Part shown: positions 56,700 to 64,000 of the stretch, piece after piece | Layout of the letters: each line of letters starts with the position of its first letter | How positions within the stretch are numbered: the stretch's first letter is position 1 | Assembly: GCF_030929505.1 (NCBI RefSeq) | Contig: NZ_JAVFVV010000005.1 | Span: 1 to 64,000, forward strand | Source: Mesorhizobium sp. LHD-90 | GTDB taxonomy: Bacteria > Pseudomonadota > Alphaproteobacteria > Rhizobiales > Rhizobiaceae | DNA length: 64,000 nucleotides | Direction of reading: 5' to 3' | Translations under genes and position numbers: made by a program | Notes under the pieces: model-generated | Told to the model about the DNA's origin: nothing | The model's database searches: none | What the model saw: only the letters and a program-made list of their open reading frames with translations

Positions 56700-57076
56700 A
56701 GGAGCAGGACGCCTACGATCCGGTAGCCGCGGGCTACAAGCGCGTGACCGATGCGCATGCGGCGCTGAAATCTTACCGCGCCTCGATCGACAATATCGAC
56801 GCCGCACTCATCTACATGCTGGCCGAGAGGTTTCGCTGCACGCAGGCGGTCGGCGTGCTGAAGGCGACGCACGGCCTGCCGCCCGCCGATCCGGCGCGCG
56901 AGACGCGGCAGATCGCGCGGCTCCGGCAACTGGCGCAGGACGCCCAGCTCGACCCCGATTTCGCGGAGAAATTCCTGAATTTCGTCATCAAGGAAGTGAT
57001 CCGCCACCACGAACAGATCGCCGCCAGCAACGGCGCGACTGCACCCGGCGCTGAGGGCGCCTCCACCAACGGCTGA
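56696..57076 (+). CDS. Chorismate mutase, AroQ type
   Basis: A 126-residue helical enzyme converting chorismate to prephenate for Phe/Tyr synthesis. The family pattern is YRASIDNIDAALIYMLAERF, then TQAVGVLKATHGLPPADPAR and FAEKFLNFVIKEVIRHHEQI. ATG 56696 has GGGGGAG directly upstream. In rhizobia this gene commonly lies between ffh and rpsP, as here. It is followed by rpsP after 34 bases. Confidence 0.88.
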   Translation: MKEQDAYDPVAAGYKRVTDAHAALKSYRASIDNIDAALIYMLAERFRCTQAVGVLKATHGLPPADPARETRQIARLRQLAQDAQLDPDFAEKFLNFVIKEVIRHHEQIAASNGATAPGAEGASTNG

Positions 57077-57110
57077 CCTCAGCCACCGAACCAGAGCTTA
57101 GGAGTAGAAA

Positions 57111-57506
57111 ATGGCACTGAAGATCCGACTGGCCCGCGCGGGCTCCAAGAAGCGTCCTTACTACCACATCGTCGTCGCCGACGTGCGCAGCCCGCGCGAC
57201 GGCCGCTTCATCGAGGCGATCGGCGCCTGGAACCCGCTGCTGCCGAAGGACGGCGAGCGCGTGAAGCTCGACGCCGACCGCGTCAAGCATTGGCTGGGCA
57301 ATGGCGCGCTGCCGACCGACCGCGTCGCCCGCTTCCTCGACGAGGCCGGCCTGTCCAAGCGCGAGGCGCGCTCCAACCCGACCAAGGCGCTGCCCGGCAA
57401 GAAGGCGCAGGCTCGCCTCGACGCCATCAAGAAGGCGCAGGACGAGGCCGCCGCGGCGATCGCCGCCGCCACCGCCGCTCCGGCCGAGGAAGCCGCAGCT
57501 TCCTGA
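57111..57506 (+). CDS. rpsP: 30S ribosomal protein S16
   Basis: A 131-residue ribosomal protein starting [20 protein letters not shown], with [20 protein letters not shown] and [20 protein letters not shown]. The Ala/Glu-rich C-terminal extension is typical of alphaproteobacterial S16. TTAGGAG lies upstream. An intrinsic terminator follows 27 bases after its stop; the usual downstream rimM-trmD-rplS genes are not here. Confidence 0.96.
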   Translation: MALKIRLARAGSKKRPYYHIVVADVRSPRDGRFIEAIGAWNPLLPKDGERVKLDADRVKHWLGNGALPTDRVARFLDEAGLSKREARSNPTKALPGKKAQARLDAIKKAQDEAAAAIAAATAAPAEEAAAS

Positions 57507-57533
57507 TTGCGGGTTCCGCGCAAACATCGAACG

Positions 57534-57566
57534 ACGGCGGGCCGAAAGCCCGCCGTTTGTTTGTTT
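57534..57566 (+). terminator. Intrinsic terminator after rpsP
   Basis: ACGGCGGGC (57534-57542) pairs perfectly with GCCCGCCGT (57548-57556) around CGAAA, followed by TTGTTTGTTTG. It marks the end of the ffh-rpsP unit. Confidence 0.88.
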
Positions 57567-57679
57567 GTGTGGCCGGTAGCCGGCAGCGAACCGTCCGCTT
57601 TCTTGTCCCCGTCACAATGACGCCGCTGACGATGCGGCACGGCTGGCATAGTTTTGCCATCCGACAAGGAGGGACCGCC

Positions 57680-58291
57680 ATGACGCTGACCGTGTTTCTT
57701 GCCTATTGCGCCGCGCATTTCGTCGCCGCCGTGACGCCGGGGCCGTCGATGCTGGCGGTGATCGCCACCGGCATCTCGCGCGGCACGCGGCGCGGCATCC
57801 TGGTCGGGCTCGGCGTGGCGCTGGGCGACATGACGCTCGTCACCATCGCCATGTGCGGCCTGATCGCACTGGCGCAAGCTTTCGCAATCGTCTTCCTCGC
57901 CGCCAAATATCTTGGCGCAGCCTATCTGGTCTGGCTGGGCTTCACGATGTGGCGTTCCGCCGGCACGATCGAGACGAATGTCCCGCAGCCGGCGGGCGGC
58001 GCCGGGCGTCCGTTCCTGCTTGGGCTGATGCTGGCGCTTTCCAATCCGAAGGCGATCCTGTTCCACGCCAGCCTCATGCCGCTCATCCTCGACCTCAGGA
58101 CACTGACCGTTGTCGACGCGCTGGTGATCATGTCGGTGGTCTTCAGCGTCAACGTGCTGACCATGAGCACCTATTCCGTGCTGGCCGGCAGGTCTTCCGC
58201 CTGGTTCCGGACCGGCGCACGGCTGCGCTGGATGAACCGCGTTGCGGGCGGCGCGATGATCGGCACCGGCGCGCTGATCGCCAGCCGGTAG
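57680..58291 (+). CDS. LysE family translocator
   Basis: A 203-residue membrane exporter of the LysE/RhtB amino-acid efflux family: six hydrophobic segments, N-terminal AAVTPGPSMLAVIATGISRG and LMLALSNPKAILFHASLMPL. Substrate cannot be told; homoserine, lysine or another metabolite is possible. AAGGAGGGA lies just before the ATG. It is behind the rpsP terminator, so independently transcribed, and converges on the alpha/beta hydrolase gene 19 bases on. Confidence 0.88.
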   Translation: MTLTVFLAYCAAHFVAAVTPGPSMLAVIATGISRGTRRGILVGLGVALGDMTLVTIAMCGLIALAQAFAIVFLAAKYLGAAYLVWLGFTMWRSAGTIETNVPQPAGGAGRPFLLGLMLALSNPKAILFHASLMPLILDLRTLTVVDALVIMSVVFSVNVLTMSTYSVLAGRSSAWFRTGARLRWMNRVAGGAMIGTGALIASR

Positions 58292-58310
58292 CCGCCCCCC
58301 GGCGCGAAGG

Positions 58311-59219
58311 TCAGGGACCGTCCTTCTGATCCAGAAAATCCTTGATGATCGTCGCCGCGTCCTTTGGGAACTCCCAGAACATGTTGTGGCCGGCGCCGGC
58401 GAACACCTCGAAACGGGCGTCCGGATAAGCCTTTTCCAGTTTCTCCTGATGCGGCAGGTCGAACAGCCCGTCCTTCTCGCCCCACAGCACCAGCACCGGC
58501 GCCTTGACCTGCGAGGTGATAGGGGCGAGATCCCCGGTTGCCGCCCCCCACAGCACGCCATTCCAGACCTGGATCGGCGTCGCCGCGCTTTCAGTGCGTT
58601 CGCGGGTGATGAAATCCTCGTCGACCGGATTGGGGTTGGCGTACCAGTCCTTCATGAACTGGCTGTTGGGGTCGATCGGCGCCTTGAGCTGGGTGACGTT
58701 GTCCCACAGCCACGAGCCCGGCCCGCTGCCGATCGCGGTGGTGGAGGAGACCAGAACCAGCTTGCCGACCTTGTCGGGATGCTGGGCGGCGAGGAGCTGG
58801 CCGGCGAGCGAGCCCAGCGAATGGCCGATCACGTCCGCCTTGGCGATGCCCATCGCCTCAAGGAACAGCGCGGCATCATTGGCAAGGTCGGTATAGGCGT
58901 AGCAGCAGGGCGGCGCTTCGGATTTGCCGTGGCCGCGCAGGTCGACGGCGAGGAGGCGACGGTTCTTGAGGAACGGCGCGATCAGCGACCAACTGCGGCT
59001 GTTGTCGGTGTAGCCGTGCAGCAGCAGGGTCGGCACGCCATCCGTGTTGCCGGCCTCGACGTAGGCAAGCGTCAGCCCGTTGCCGAGTTTCACCGTCTTC
59101 TTGGCGTCGGCCCATTGAGCCTGGGCCGGCACGGGAATTTCGTCGGCCGCTACCGGCGGCGGAGCCAGCGATCCCGCCAGCGCCACAAAGGTTGCCATCA
59201 GCCGAAAAAATCGCCGCAT
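58311..59219 (-). CDS. Alpha/beta hydrolase, exported
   Basis: A 302-residue hydrolase. A signal peptide (RLMATFVALAGSLAPPPVAA) implies a periplasmic location. Oxyanion-hole motif LLLHGYTDNSRSW, nucleophile Ser in VIGHSLGSLAGQ, Asp in LVLWGEKDGLFD and His in GAGHNMFWEFP complete the triad. The substrate is unknown; esters or lactones are likely. It is the last gene of a minus-strand stretch downstream of zapA. Confidence 0.88.
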   Translation of the reverse strand: MRRFFRLMATFVALAGSLAPPPVAADEIPVPAQAQWADAKKTVKLGNGLTLAYVEAGNTDGVPTLLLHGYTDNSRSWSLIAPFLKNRRLLAVDLRGHGKSEAPPCCYAYTDLANDAALFLEAMGIAKADVIGHSLGSLAGQLLAAQHPDKVGKLVLVSSTTAIGSGPGSWLWDNVTQLKAPIDPNSQFMKDWYANPNPVDEDFITRERTESAATPIQVWNGVLWGAATGDLAPITSQVKAPVLVLWGEKDGLFDLPHQEKLEKAYPDARFEVFAGAGHNMFWEFPKDAATIIKDFLDQKDGP

Positions 59220-59331
59220 ATGCCACCTCGCTCATGCGGGCACGGCGTTCGGCGCACCCAGCAGGGGAAGTGTTGCAGAATGTAGGAAGGGCGTCGAGGG
59301 CGAATCCGGCGCCCGCACAGCGCCGTCGCCT

Positions 59332-59697
59332 TCACTCCTTGCGGACCGCCAGTCTTTCGGCGAGGCCTTCCATGCGCTGGGCGAGCCCGGCCAGTGCGCC
59401 GGTGAGCGCCGCGTCGTTCTTGTCGGCTTTCATCAGCGCGTCGTCGCGCGTCTTGCGGAGCGTCATGATCTCGCTCTCCATGCCCTTGACGCGCTTCTGC
59501 AGCTCGGTCAGCTCGTCCATGACCATGATGCCGGACATGACGGTAAGCCGCTGGTCGCCGATCTCGCCGAACGTGTCCTTCAGATGCGAGACATAGCGGT
59601 CGAAGCGCTGGGCAAGGTCGAGAAGGTGCTCTTCCTGACCTTCGTCGCAGGCCATCCGGTAGGTCTTGCCATCGATCGTGACAGTCACCTGGGCCAT
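59332..59697 (-). CDS. zapA: Cell division protein ZapA
   Basis: A 121-residue FtsZ-ring stabiliser. The N-terminal globular part is AQVTVTIDGKTYRMACDEGQ, with HLLDLAQRFDRYVSHLKDTF next, and a C-terminal coiled coil (ELTELQKRVKGMESEIMTLR) follows. ATG 59697 is chosen; a GTG two codons earlier is possible. It lies 9 bases after the coiled-coil protein, in one unit, divergent from tkt. Confidence 0.9.
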   Translation of the reverse strand: MAQVTVTIDGKTYRMACDEGQEEHLLDLAQRFDRYVSHLKDTFGEIGDQRLTVMSGIMVMDELTELQKRVKGMESEIMTLRKTRDDALMKADKNDAALTGALAGLAQRMEGLAERLAVRKE

Positions 59698-59706
59698 CGC
59701 CACAAC

Positions 59707-59979
59707 CTACCTATCGAGGACCGCGCGGATCGTCTCCATCGCGGTTACCAGACGCCGGGACACTTCCTTGTTGGCTTCTTCGAGCCGCTCGGCGCGCGCT
59801 TCGGAGAGGTCGAGTTCCTGCGCCAGCCGGCTGCGGTCGGCATTCATGCGCTGCACTTCCGCTTCCGCCTCGGAATAGTCCTGCTCGTGCTCCAGCCGCG
59901 AAGCAGCCGACTGTTCGAGCGTGTCCATCGCCTTGCCAAGGCGGACGATGACTTCCCGCAGCGTCGTTTCCCCGGTCAT
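59707..59979 (-). CDS. DUF4164-like coiled-coil protein
   Basis: A 90-residue, almost wholly coiled-coil protein (TLREVIVRLGKAMDTLEQSA, then EAEAEVQRMNADRSRLAQEL and a second heptad block). It resembles DUF4164 proteins that precede zapA in rhizobia. ATG 59979 starts the heptads directly. Coupling to zapA suggests a role in division, but this is inference. Confidence 0.8.
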   Translation of the reverse strand: MTGETTLREVIVRLGKAMDTLEQSAASRLEHEQDYSEAEAEVQRMNADRSRLAQELDLSEARAERLEEANKEVSRRLVTAMETIRAVLDR

Positions 59980-60279
59980 GGCACCTTTCGAAACCCCGCC
60001 AATCCCCGAATCAATGACGGATAATAACAATTTACCCGTGAAAGATTAGGCACCGTGTCAACAGTCAGTCAACAAGCCGGCGCGCCTATCCCCCGTTAAC
60101 CGGCGCAGCAATCCCGAATGCGTCCCCGCTGGCGGAGCGGCCGGGCAGGCAGCGGCCGAGCACGATCGCCCGATCCCGCAGCTTTGGTCCGGCCCGCAGG
60201 CCCGCGTTGACAGCGGCATGGCACCTGTTATGTGTCCCCGTGCCTTGGGGCAGCCCGCCAAAATCCTCGGAGATCCAGC

Positions 60280-62271
60280 ATGACGAGCCGCGAAAAGCAC
60301 GACCGCATGGCCAATGCGATCCGCTTCCTGTCCATGGATGCCGTGGAGAAGGCGAATTCCGGCCACCCCGGCCTGCCGATGGGCTGCGCCGACATCGCCA
60401 CCGTGCTGTTCACGCGCTATCTGAAATACGACCCGAAGAACCCACATTGGGCGGACCGCGACCGCTTCGTGCTGTCGGCCGGCCACGGCTCGATGCTGCT
60501 CTACTCGCTGCTCTACCTCACGGGCTACGAGGACATCACCATCGACGAGATCAGGAACTTCCGTCAGCTCGGCTCGAAGACCGCCGGCCATCCGGAATAT
60601 GGCCACGCCGCCGGCATCGAGACCACCACCGGCCCGCTCGGCCAGGGATTTGGCAACAGCGTCGGTATGGCGCTGGCGGAGCGCATCCTCAATGCCCGGT
60701 TCGGCGACGCGCTGGTCGACCACTACACCTATGTGATCGCCGGCGACGGCTGCCTGATGGAAGGCATCAGCCAGGAGGCGCTGGCGCTGGCCGGCCATCT
60801 GAAGCTCAACAAGCTGATCGTCTTCTGGGACCACAACAACATCTCGATCGACGGCGCGGTGTCGCTGGCCGACTCCACCGACCAGGGCACACGCTTCGCC
60901 GCCAGCGGCTGGAACACGCTGGCCTGTGACGGCCACGATCCCGAGGCAATCGCCAACTGCATCGAGCAGGCGAAGAAGTCCGACCGTCCGACAATGATCG
61001 CCTGCAAGACCACCATCGGTTTCGGCGCGCCGACCAAGGCCGGCACCAAGGCCGCGCATGGCTCGCCGCTCGGCAAGGACGAGATCGCCGCCACGCGCAA
61101 GGCGCTCGGCTGGGAGTCCGCGCCGTTCGAGGTTCCCTCCGACATTCTCGACGCCTGGCGGCTGGCCGGCCTCAACTCGGCCAAGGGACGCAAGGACTGG
61201 GAGAAGCGGCTCGCCGACAGCGGCGCCGAGACCCGCGCCGAATTCGAGCGGCGCTTGCGCGGCGACCTGCCGGCCGGCCTGGACGAGGCCATCGCCGCCT
61301 ACAAGAAGAAGCTCGCCGCCGACAAGCCGAAGGTCGCGACCCGCAAGTCGAGCGAGATGGCGCTTGAGGTCATCAACGGCGTCGTGCCGGAGACGATCGG
61401 CGGCTCGGCCGACCTGACCGGTTCCAACAACACCAAGACCAGCCAGACCAACGCGATCTCGGCCGGCAACTACGGCAACCGCTACGTGCATTACGGCATC
61501 CGCGAGCACGGCATGGCGGCGGCTATGAACGGCCTGACGCTGCATGGCGGCGTAATCCCCTATGGCGGCACGTTCATGTGCTTTTCCGACTATGCGCGGC
61601 CGTCGATGCGGCTCGCATCGCTGATGGGCATCCGCACCGTCTTCGTGATGACCCACGATTCCATCGGGCTGGGCGAGGACGGGCCGACCCACCAGCCGGT
61701 CGAGCACCTGGCGGCGCTCAGGGCGATCCCCAACCATCTGGTCATGCGGCCGGCCGACGCCACCGAAGCTGCCGAATGCTGGCAGATCGCGCTGGAAAGC
61801 ACCAAGACGCCGTCAACGCTGGCGCTGACCCGCCAGAACCTGCCGGCGCTGCGCACCGAGTTCTCCGAGGAGAACCCGTGCCGGCTCGGCGCCTATGAAC
61901 TGGCGACCGCCGACGGCGAAGCCGTGGTAACGATCTTCGCCAGCGGCTCCGAGGTCGAGATCGCGGTAGCCGCCCGTACGCTGCTGCAGCAGCACGGCCA
62001 TCCGACGCGGGTTGTCTCCGTACCCTGCTTCGAACTGTTCGAGGAGCAGTCCGACGACTACAAGGCCGCGCTGATCGGCAAGGCCAAGGTCAAGGTGGCG
62101 ATCGAGGCCGGCATCCGCCTCGGCTGGGACCGCTTCATCGGGCTCGACGGCCTTTTCATCGGCATGCACGGCTTCGGCGCGTCCGGTTCGATCGAGCAGC
62201 TCTATCCGCATTTCGGCATCACCGCCGGGGCGACCGTCGACGCCGTCGAGAAGCGCCTGCACAAGAAGTAG
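60280..62271 (+). CDS. tkt: Transketolase
   Basis: A 663-residue thiamine-diphosphate enzyme of the pentose phosphate and Calvin-type sugar rearrangements. Early motif [18 protein letters not shown], thiamine site [20 protein letters not shown] and [10 protein letters not shown], the second domain Glu in [16 protein letters not shown], and C-terminal [17 protein letters not shown] are present. ATG 60280 is chosen. It heads the tkt-gap glycolytic pair and could take apiose-derived tetrose phosphates further if they form. Confidence 0.95.
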   Translation: MTSREKHDRMANAIRFLSMDAVEKANSGHPGLPMGCADIATVLFTRYLKYDPKNPHWADRDRFVLSAGHGSMLLYSLLYLTGYEDITIDEIRNFRQLGSKTAGHPEYGHAAGIETTTGPLGQGFGNSVGMALAERILNARFGDALVDHYTYVIAGDGCLMEGISQEALALAGHLKLNKLIVFWDHNNISIDGAVSLADSTDQGTRFAASGWNTLACDGHDPEAIANCIEQAKKSDRPTMIACKTTIGFGAPTKAGTKAAHGSPLGKDEIAATRKALGWESAPFEVPSDILDAWRLAGLNSAKGRKDWEKRLADSGAETRAEFERRLRGDLPAGLDEAIAAYKKKLAADKPKVATRKSSEMALEVINGVVPETIGGSADLTGSNNTKTSQTNAISAGNYGNRYVHYGIREHGMAAAMNGLTLHGGVIPYGGTFMCFSDYARPSMRLASLMGIRTVFVMTHDSIGLGEDGPTHQPVEHLAALRAIPNHLVMRPADATEAAECWQIALESTKTPSTLALTRQNLPALRTEFSEENPCRLGAYELATADGEAVVTIFASGSEVEIAVAARTLLQQHGHPTRVVSVPCFELFEEQSDDYKAALIGKAKVKVAIEAGIRLGWDRFIGLDGLFIGMHGFGASGSIEQLYPHFGITAGATVDAVEKRLHKK

Positions 62272-62295
62272 CGACTTCCGGTCCTGACCATCGAC

Positions 62296-62322
62296 TCGCG
62301 GCGCGTCCATCATGCGCCGCGA
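62296..62322 (+). terminator. Hairpin after tkt
   Basis: TCGCGGCGC (62296-62304) pairs with GCGCCGCGA (62314-62322) 25 bases after the tkt stop. No T-run follows, so it may be a weak terminator or an mRNA-stabilising stem between tkt and gap. Confidence 0.5.
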
Positions 62323-62480
62323 TGTCGCATCCCGGGCAGGCGGAATAAAGCGCTGTACCAGCTGCTAATCGATTTAAATTCACCCTTCCGACATATGGAT
62401 TCTTTGAACGCCCGAGTTTATGAAGCGGGCGGCACCATTCCCGAGCGTAGCCGCGCCTTCACCGCGACAGGAGGAATTTC

Positions 62481-63491
62481 ATGACCATCAGAGTTGCCAT
62501 CAATGGATTCGGCCGCATCGGCCGCAACATCGTGCGCGCCATCTTTGAATCCGGCCGCAAGGACATCGACGTCGTCGCCGTCAACGATCTCGGCCCGGTC
62601 GAGACCAATGCGCATCTGCTGCGCTACGACAGCGTGCATGGCCGCTTCCCGCGCGAGGTGACGGTCGACGGCGATACGATCCGCATCGGTTCCGAAAAGT
62701 TCAAGGTGACCGCGATCAAGGATCCGTCGCAGCTTCCATGGAAGGAGCTCGGTGTCGACATCGCGCTGGAATGCACCGGCATCTTCACCTCCAGGGACAA
62801 GGCCTCGGCGCATCTGGCGGCAGGCGCCAAGCGCGTCATCGTCTCGGCCCCGGCCGACGGCGCCGACCTGACCGTTGTCTACGGCATCAACCACGACAAA
62901 CTGAGCAAGGATCACGTGGTGATCTCGAACGGCTCGTGCACCACCAACTGCCTGGCGCCTATGGCGCTGGTGATGAACGAGCTGGTCGGCATCGAGAAGG
63001 GAATGATGACGACCATCCATTCCTACACCGGCGACCAGCCGACGCTGGACACCATGCACAAGGATCTCTACCGCGGCCGCGCCGCGGCGCTGTCGCAGAT
63101 CCCCACCTCGACGGGTGCTGCAAAGGCGATCGGTCTCGTGCTGCCGGAGCTCAAGGGCAAGCTGGACGGCATCTCGATCCGCGTGCCGACCCCGAACGTC
63201 TCGCTGGTCGATCTGAAGTTCGTCGCGAAGCGCAACACCACCGTGCAGGAGGTCAACGACGCGCTGATCGCCGCCTCCAACGGCAAGCTGAAGGGCGTGA
63301 TGACCTACACCAACCATCCGCTGGTATCGTCGGACCTCAATCACGACCCGCATTCGGCGACCATCCTGCTCGACCAGACCAAGGTGATGGATGGCAACTT
63401 CGTCAACATCCTCGGCTGGTACGACAACGAATGGGGCTTCTCCAACCGCATGGCCGACGTCACGGCGGCCTTCGCCAAGACCATCGGCTAA
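62481..63491 (+). CDS. gap: Glyceraldehyde-3-phosphate dehydrogenase, type I
   Basis: A 336-residue NAD-dependent enzyme. Rossmann start VAINGFGRIGRNIVRAIFES, active-site Cys in VISNGSCTTNCLAPMAL, and TTIHSYTGDQPTLDT, RAAALSQIPTSTGAAKAIGL and WYDNEWGFSNRM are seen. GACAGGAGG lies upstream of the ATG. It follows tkt after 209 bases and has its own terminator. Confidence 0.97.
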   Translation: MTIRVAINGFGRIGRNIVRAIFESGRKDIDVVAVNDLGPVETNAHLLRYDSVHGRFPREVTVDGDTIRIGSEKFKVTAIKDPSQLPWKELGVDIALECTGIFTSRDKASAHLAAGAKRVIVSAPADGADLTVVYGINHDKLSKDHVVISNGSCTTNCLAPMALVMNELVGIEKGMMTTIHSYTGDQPTLDTMHKDLYRGRAAALSQIPTSTGAAKAIGLVLPELKGKLDGISIRVPTPNVSLVDLKFVAKRNTTVQEVNDALIAASNGKLKGVMTYTNHPLVSSDLNHDPHSATILLDQTKVMDGNFVNILGWYDNEWGFSNRMADVTAAFAKTIG

Positions 63492-63518
63492 GCCTCGAAA
63501 CGGGCTTATGAAATCGCG

Positions 63519-63545
63519 ACGCCCGGCCTCGGCCGGGCGTTTTTC
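63519..63545 (+). terminator. Intrinsic terminator of gap
   Basis: ACGCCCGGCC pairs perfectly with GGCCGGGCGT around TC, followed by TTTTCG, 28 bases after the gap stop. Confidence 0.9.
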
Positions 63546-63580
63546 GTTTCAGCGGAATCTTTGTCGCAAATCCATTGCCC

Positions 63581-63851
63581 AGCCCGCATTTCTCACACTC
63601 CATGTGGCCTGCGTTGCTCTTTCGGCGAGGCGGATGCGGCGTCGGGCGGCGAACGGTCGTATCGGGAATACGGTCGAGCCCCCGACGTCGCAGGCGCCCG
63701 CCGAAAGGCAACCCGGAGGGCCGGTTGAAGAAGCCAACAGTGTGGTGCGTCGCGGCGCTTGCCCGATGAACCACATCGCTCGTCGCGCCGCTCCTGCCCT
63801 GCCGGCTTCTTGAACCGGCGCAGGCCGCATCGAGTGTGAGAAATGCGGGCT
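63581..63851. mobile_element. MITE-like element, 271 bp, with 33-bp terminal inverted repeats
   Basis: The ends 63581-63613 and 63819-63851 are inverted copies at 31 of 33 positions (outer part AGCCCGCATTTCTCACACTC). The interior is GC-rich without a transposase or other protein-like frame. I see no convincing target-site duplication. It sits between gap and the antiporter gene. Confidence 0.65.
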
Positions 63852-63916
63852 AACGCCTTGTCTTCGCCGCACTCTGCATCGATCCACGAAGACAGGAGCG
63901 TGGGAACGGCATCGGC

Positions 63917-64000
63917 ATGGATCAGGCAATCTATCTCGTCACGCTGGTCAGCGGCGCCCTGGTGGTCGCAGCGGCGTTTTCGAGCCTGATCGCCTTCCGT
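63917..64000 (+). CDS. K+/H+ antiporter N-terminus, cut by the window edge
   Basis: Twenty-eight codons from ATG 63917 give MDQAIYLVTLVSGALVVAAA followed by FSSLIAFR, the first membrane helix of NhaP2/CvrA-type potassium/proton antiporters. Only the start is visible, so the call rests on this short stretch. Confidence 0.65.
   Translation, partial: MDQAIYLVTLVSGALVVAAAFSSLIAFR

Noticed and set aside
59220-59331. Possible 6S RNA beside zapA, a common location in other bacteria
   Set aside because: I looked for a long bulged hairpin on both strands in this gap and found none; the gap is also short.

Overview
The window is high-GC alphaproteobacterial chromosome, most like Mesorhizobium or a near relative in the Phyllobacteriaceae (Hyphomicrobiales). 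The basis is protein content (BdhA/PhaA/PhaB/PhaR polyester genes, CarD, FdxA, a SUV3-like helicase, ispG, ffh-aroQ-rpsP, zapA-tkt-gap), the many palindromic intergenic repeats and the codon use. All calls come from reading the sequence; no database search was run. I saw no rRNA, tRNA, CRISPR array, prophage or complete insertion sequence.

Layout. Bases 1-11000: a 5'-truncated 3-hydroxybutyrate dehydrogenase, a TetR regulator divergent from a two-subunit molybdenum hydroxylase (iorAB-like), an RND efflux pair and an MFS transporter with a C-terminal extra domain. Bases 11000-14650: a near-perfect 89-bp inverted repeat, a ParD antitoxin with a wrecked ParE remnant, ispG and a lytic transglycosylase. 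Bases 14676-26480: a catabolic island read as a complete D-apiose system. It has a sugar ABC transporter, D-apiose dehydrogenase, D-apionolactonase, D-apionate oxidoisomerase, 3-oxo-isoapionate kinase and a RuBisCO-like protein, with a NanR-like GntR regulator. Matching GGTATA-containing sites sit in front of both minus-strand transcription units, and a related half-site precedes the regulator. A 35-codon frame between the RuBisCO-like gene and the kinase is unexplained.

Bases 26800-41200: a hybrid histidine kinase, a polyprenyl diphosphate synthase (ispA-like) divergent from mtgA, rpmF, small membrane proteins, a metallo-beta-lactamase-fold protein with a rubredoxin-like zinc ribbon, msrB, carD, fdxA, an S4 RNA-binding protein abutting a SUV3-like helicase, and a methyltransferase-like unknown. 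Bases 41500-47750: aqpZ, phaB-phaA divergent from phaR, a DUF4126-like protein coupled to a MerA-type flavoprotein, and a DUF6790-like protein. Bases 47880-53800: three class III nucleotide cyclases within 6 kb, each with a different sensory or output module, plus a YHS-domain protein. Bases 54800-64000: ffh, a small lower-GC membrane ORF apparently inserted at the ffh 3' end, chorismate mutase, rpsP with its own terminator (no rimM-trmD behind it), a LysE exporter, an alpha/beta hydrolase, zapA with a coiled-coil partner, tkt, gap, a 271-bp MITE-like element and the start of a K+/H+ antiporter.

The most interesting points are the apiose/RuBisCO-like regulon with its shared operator, the small ORF inside it, the insertion at the ffh 3' end, the clustered cyclases, and several long near-perfect inverted repeats.
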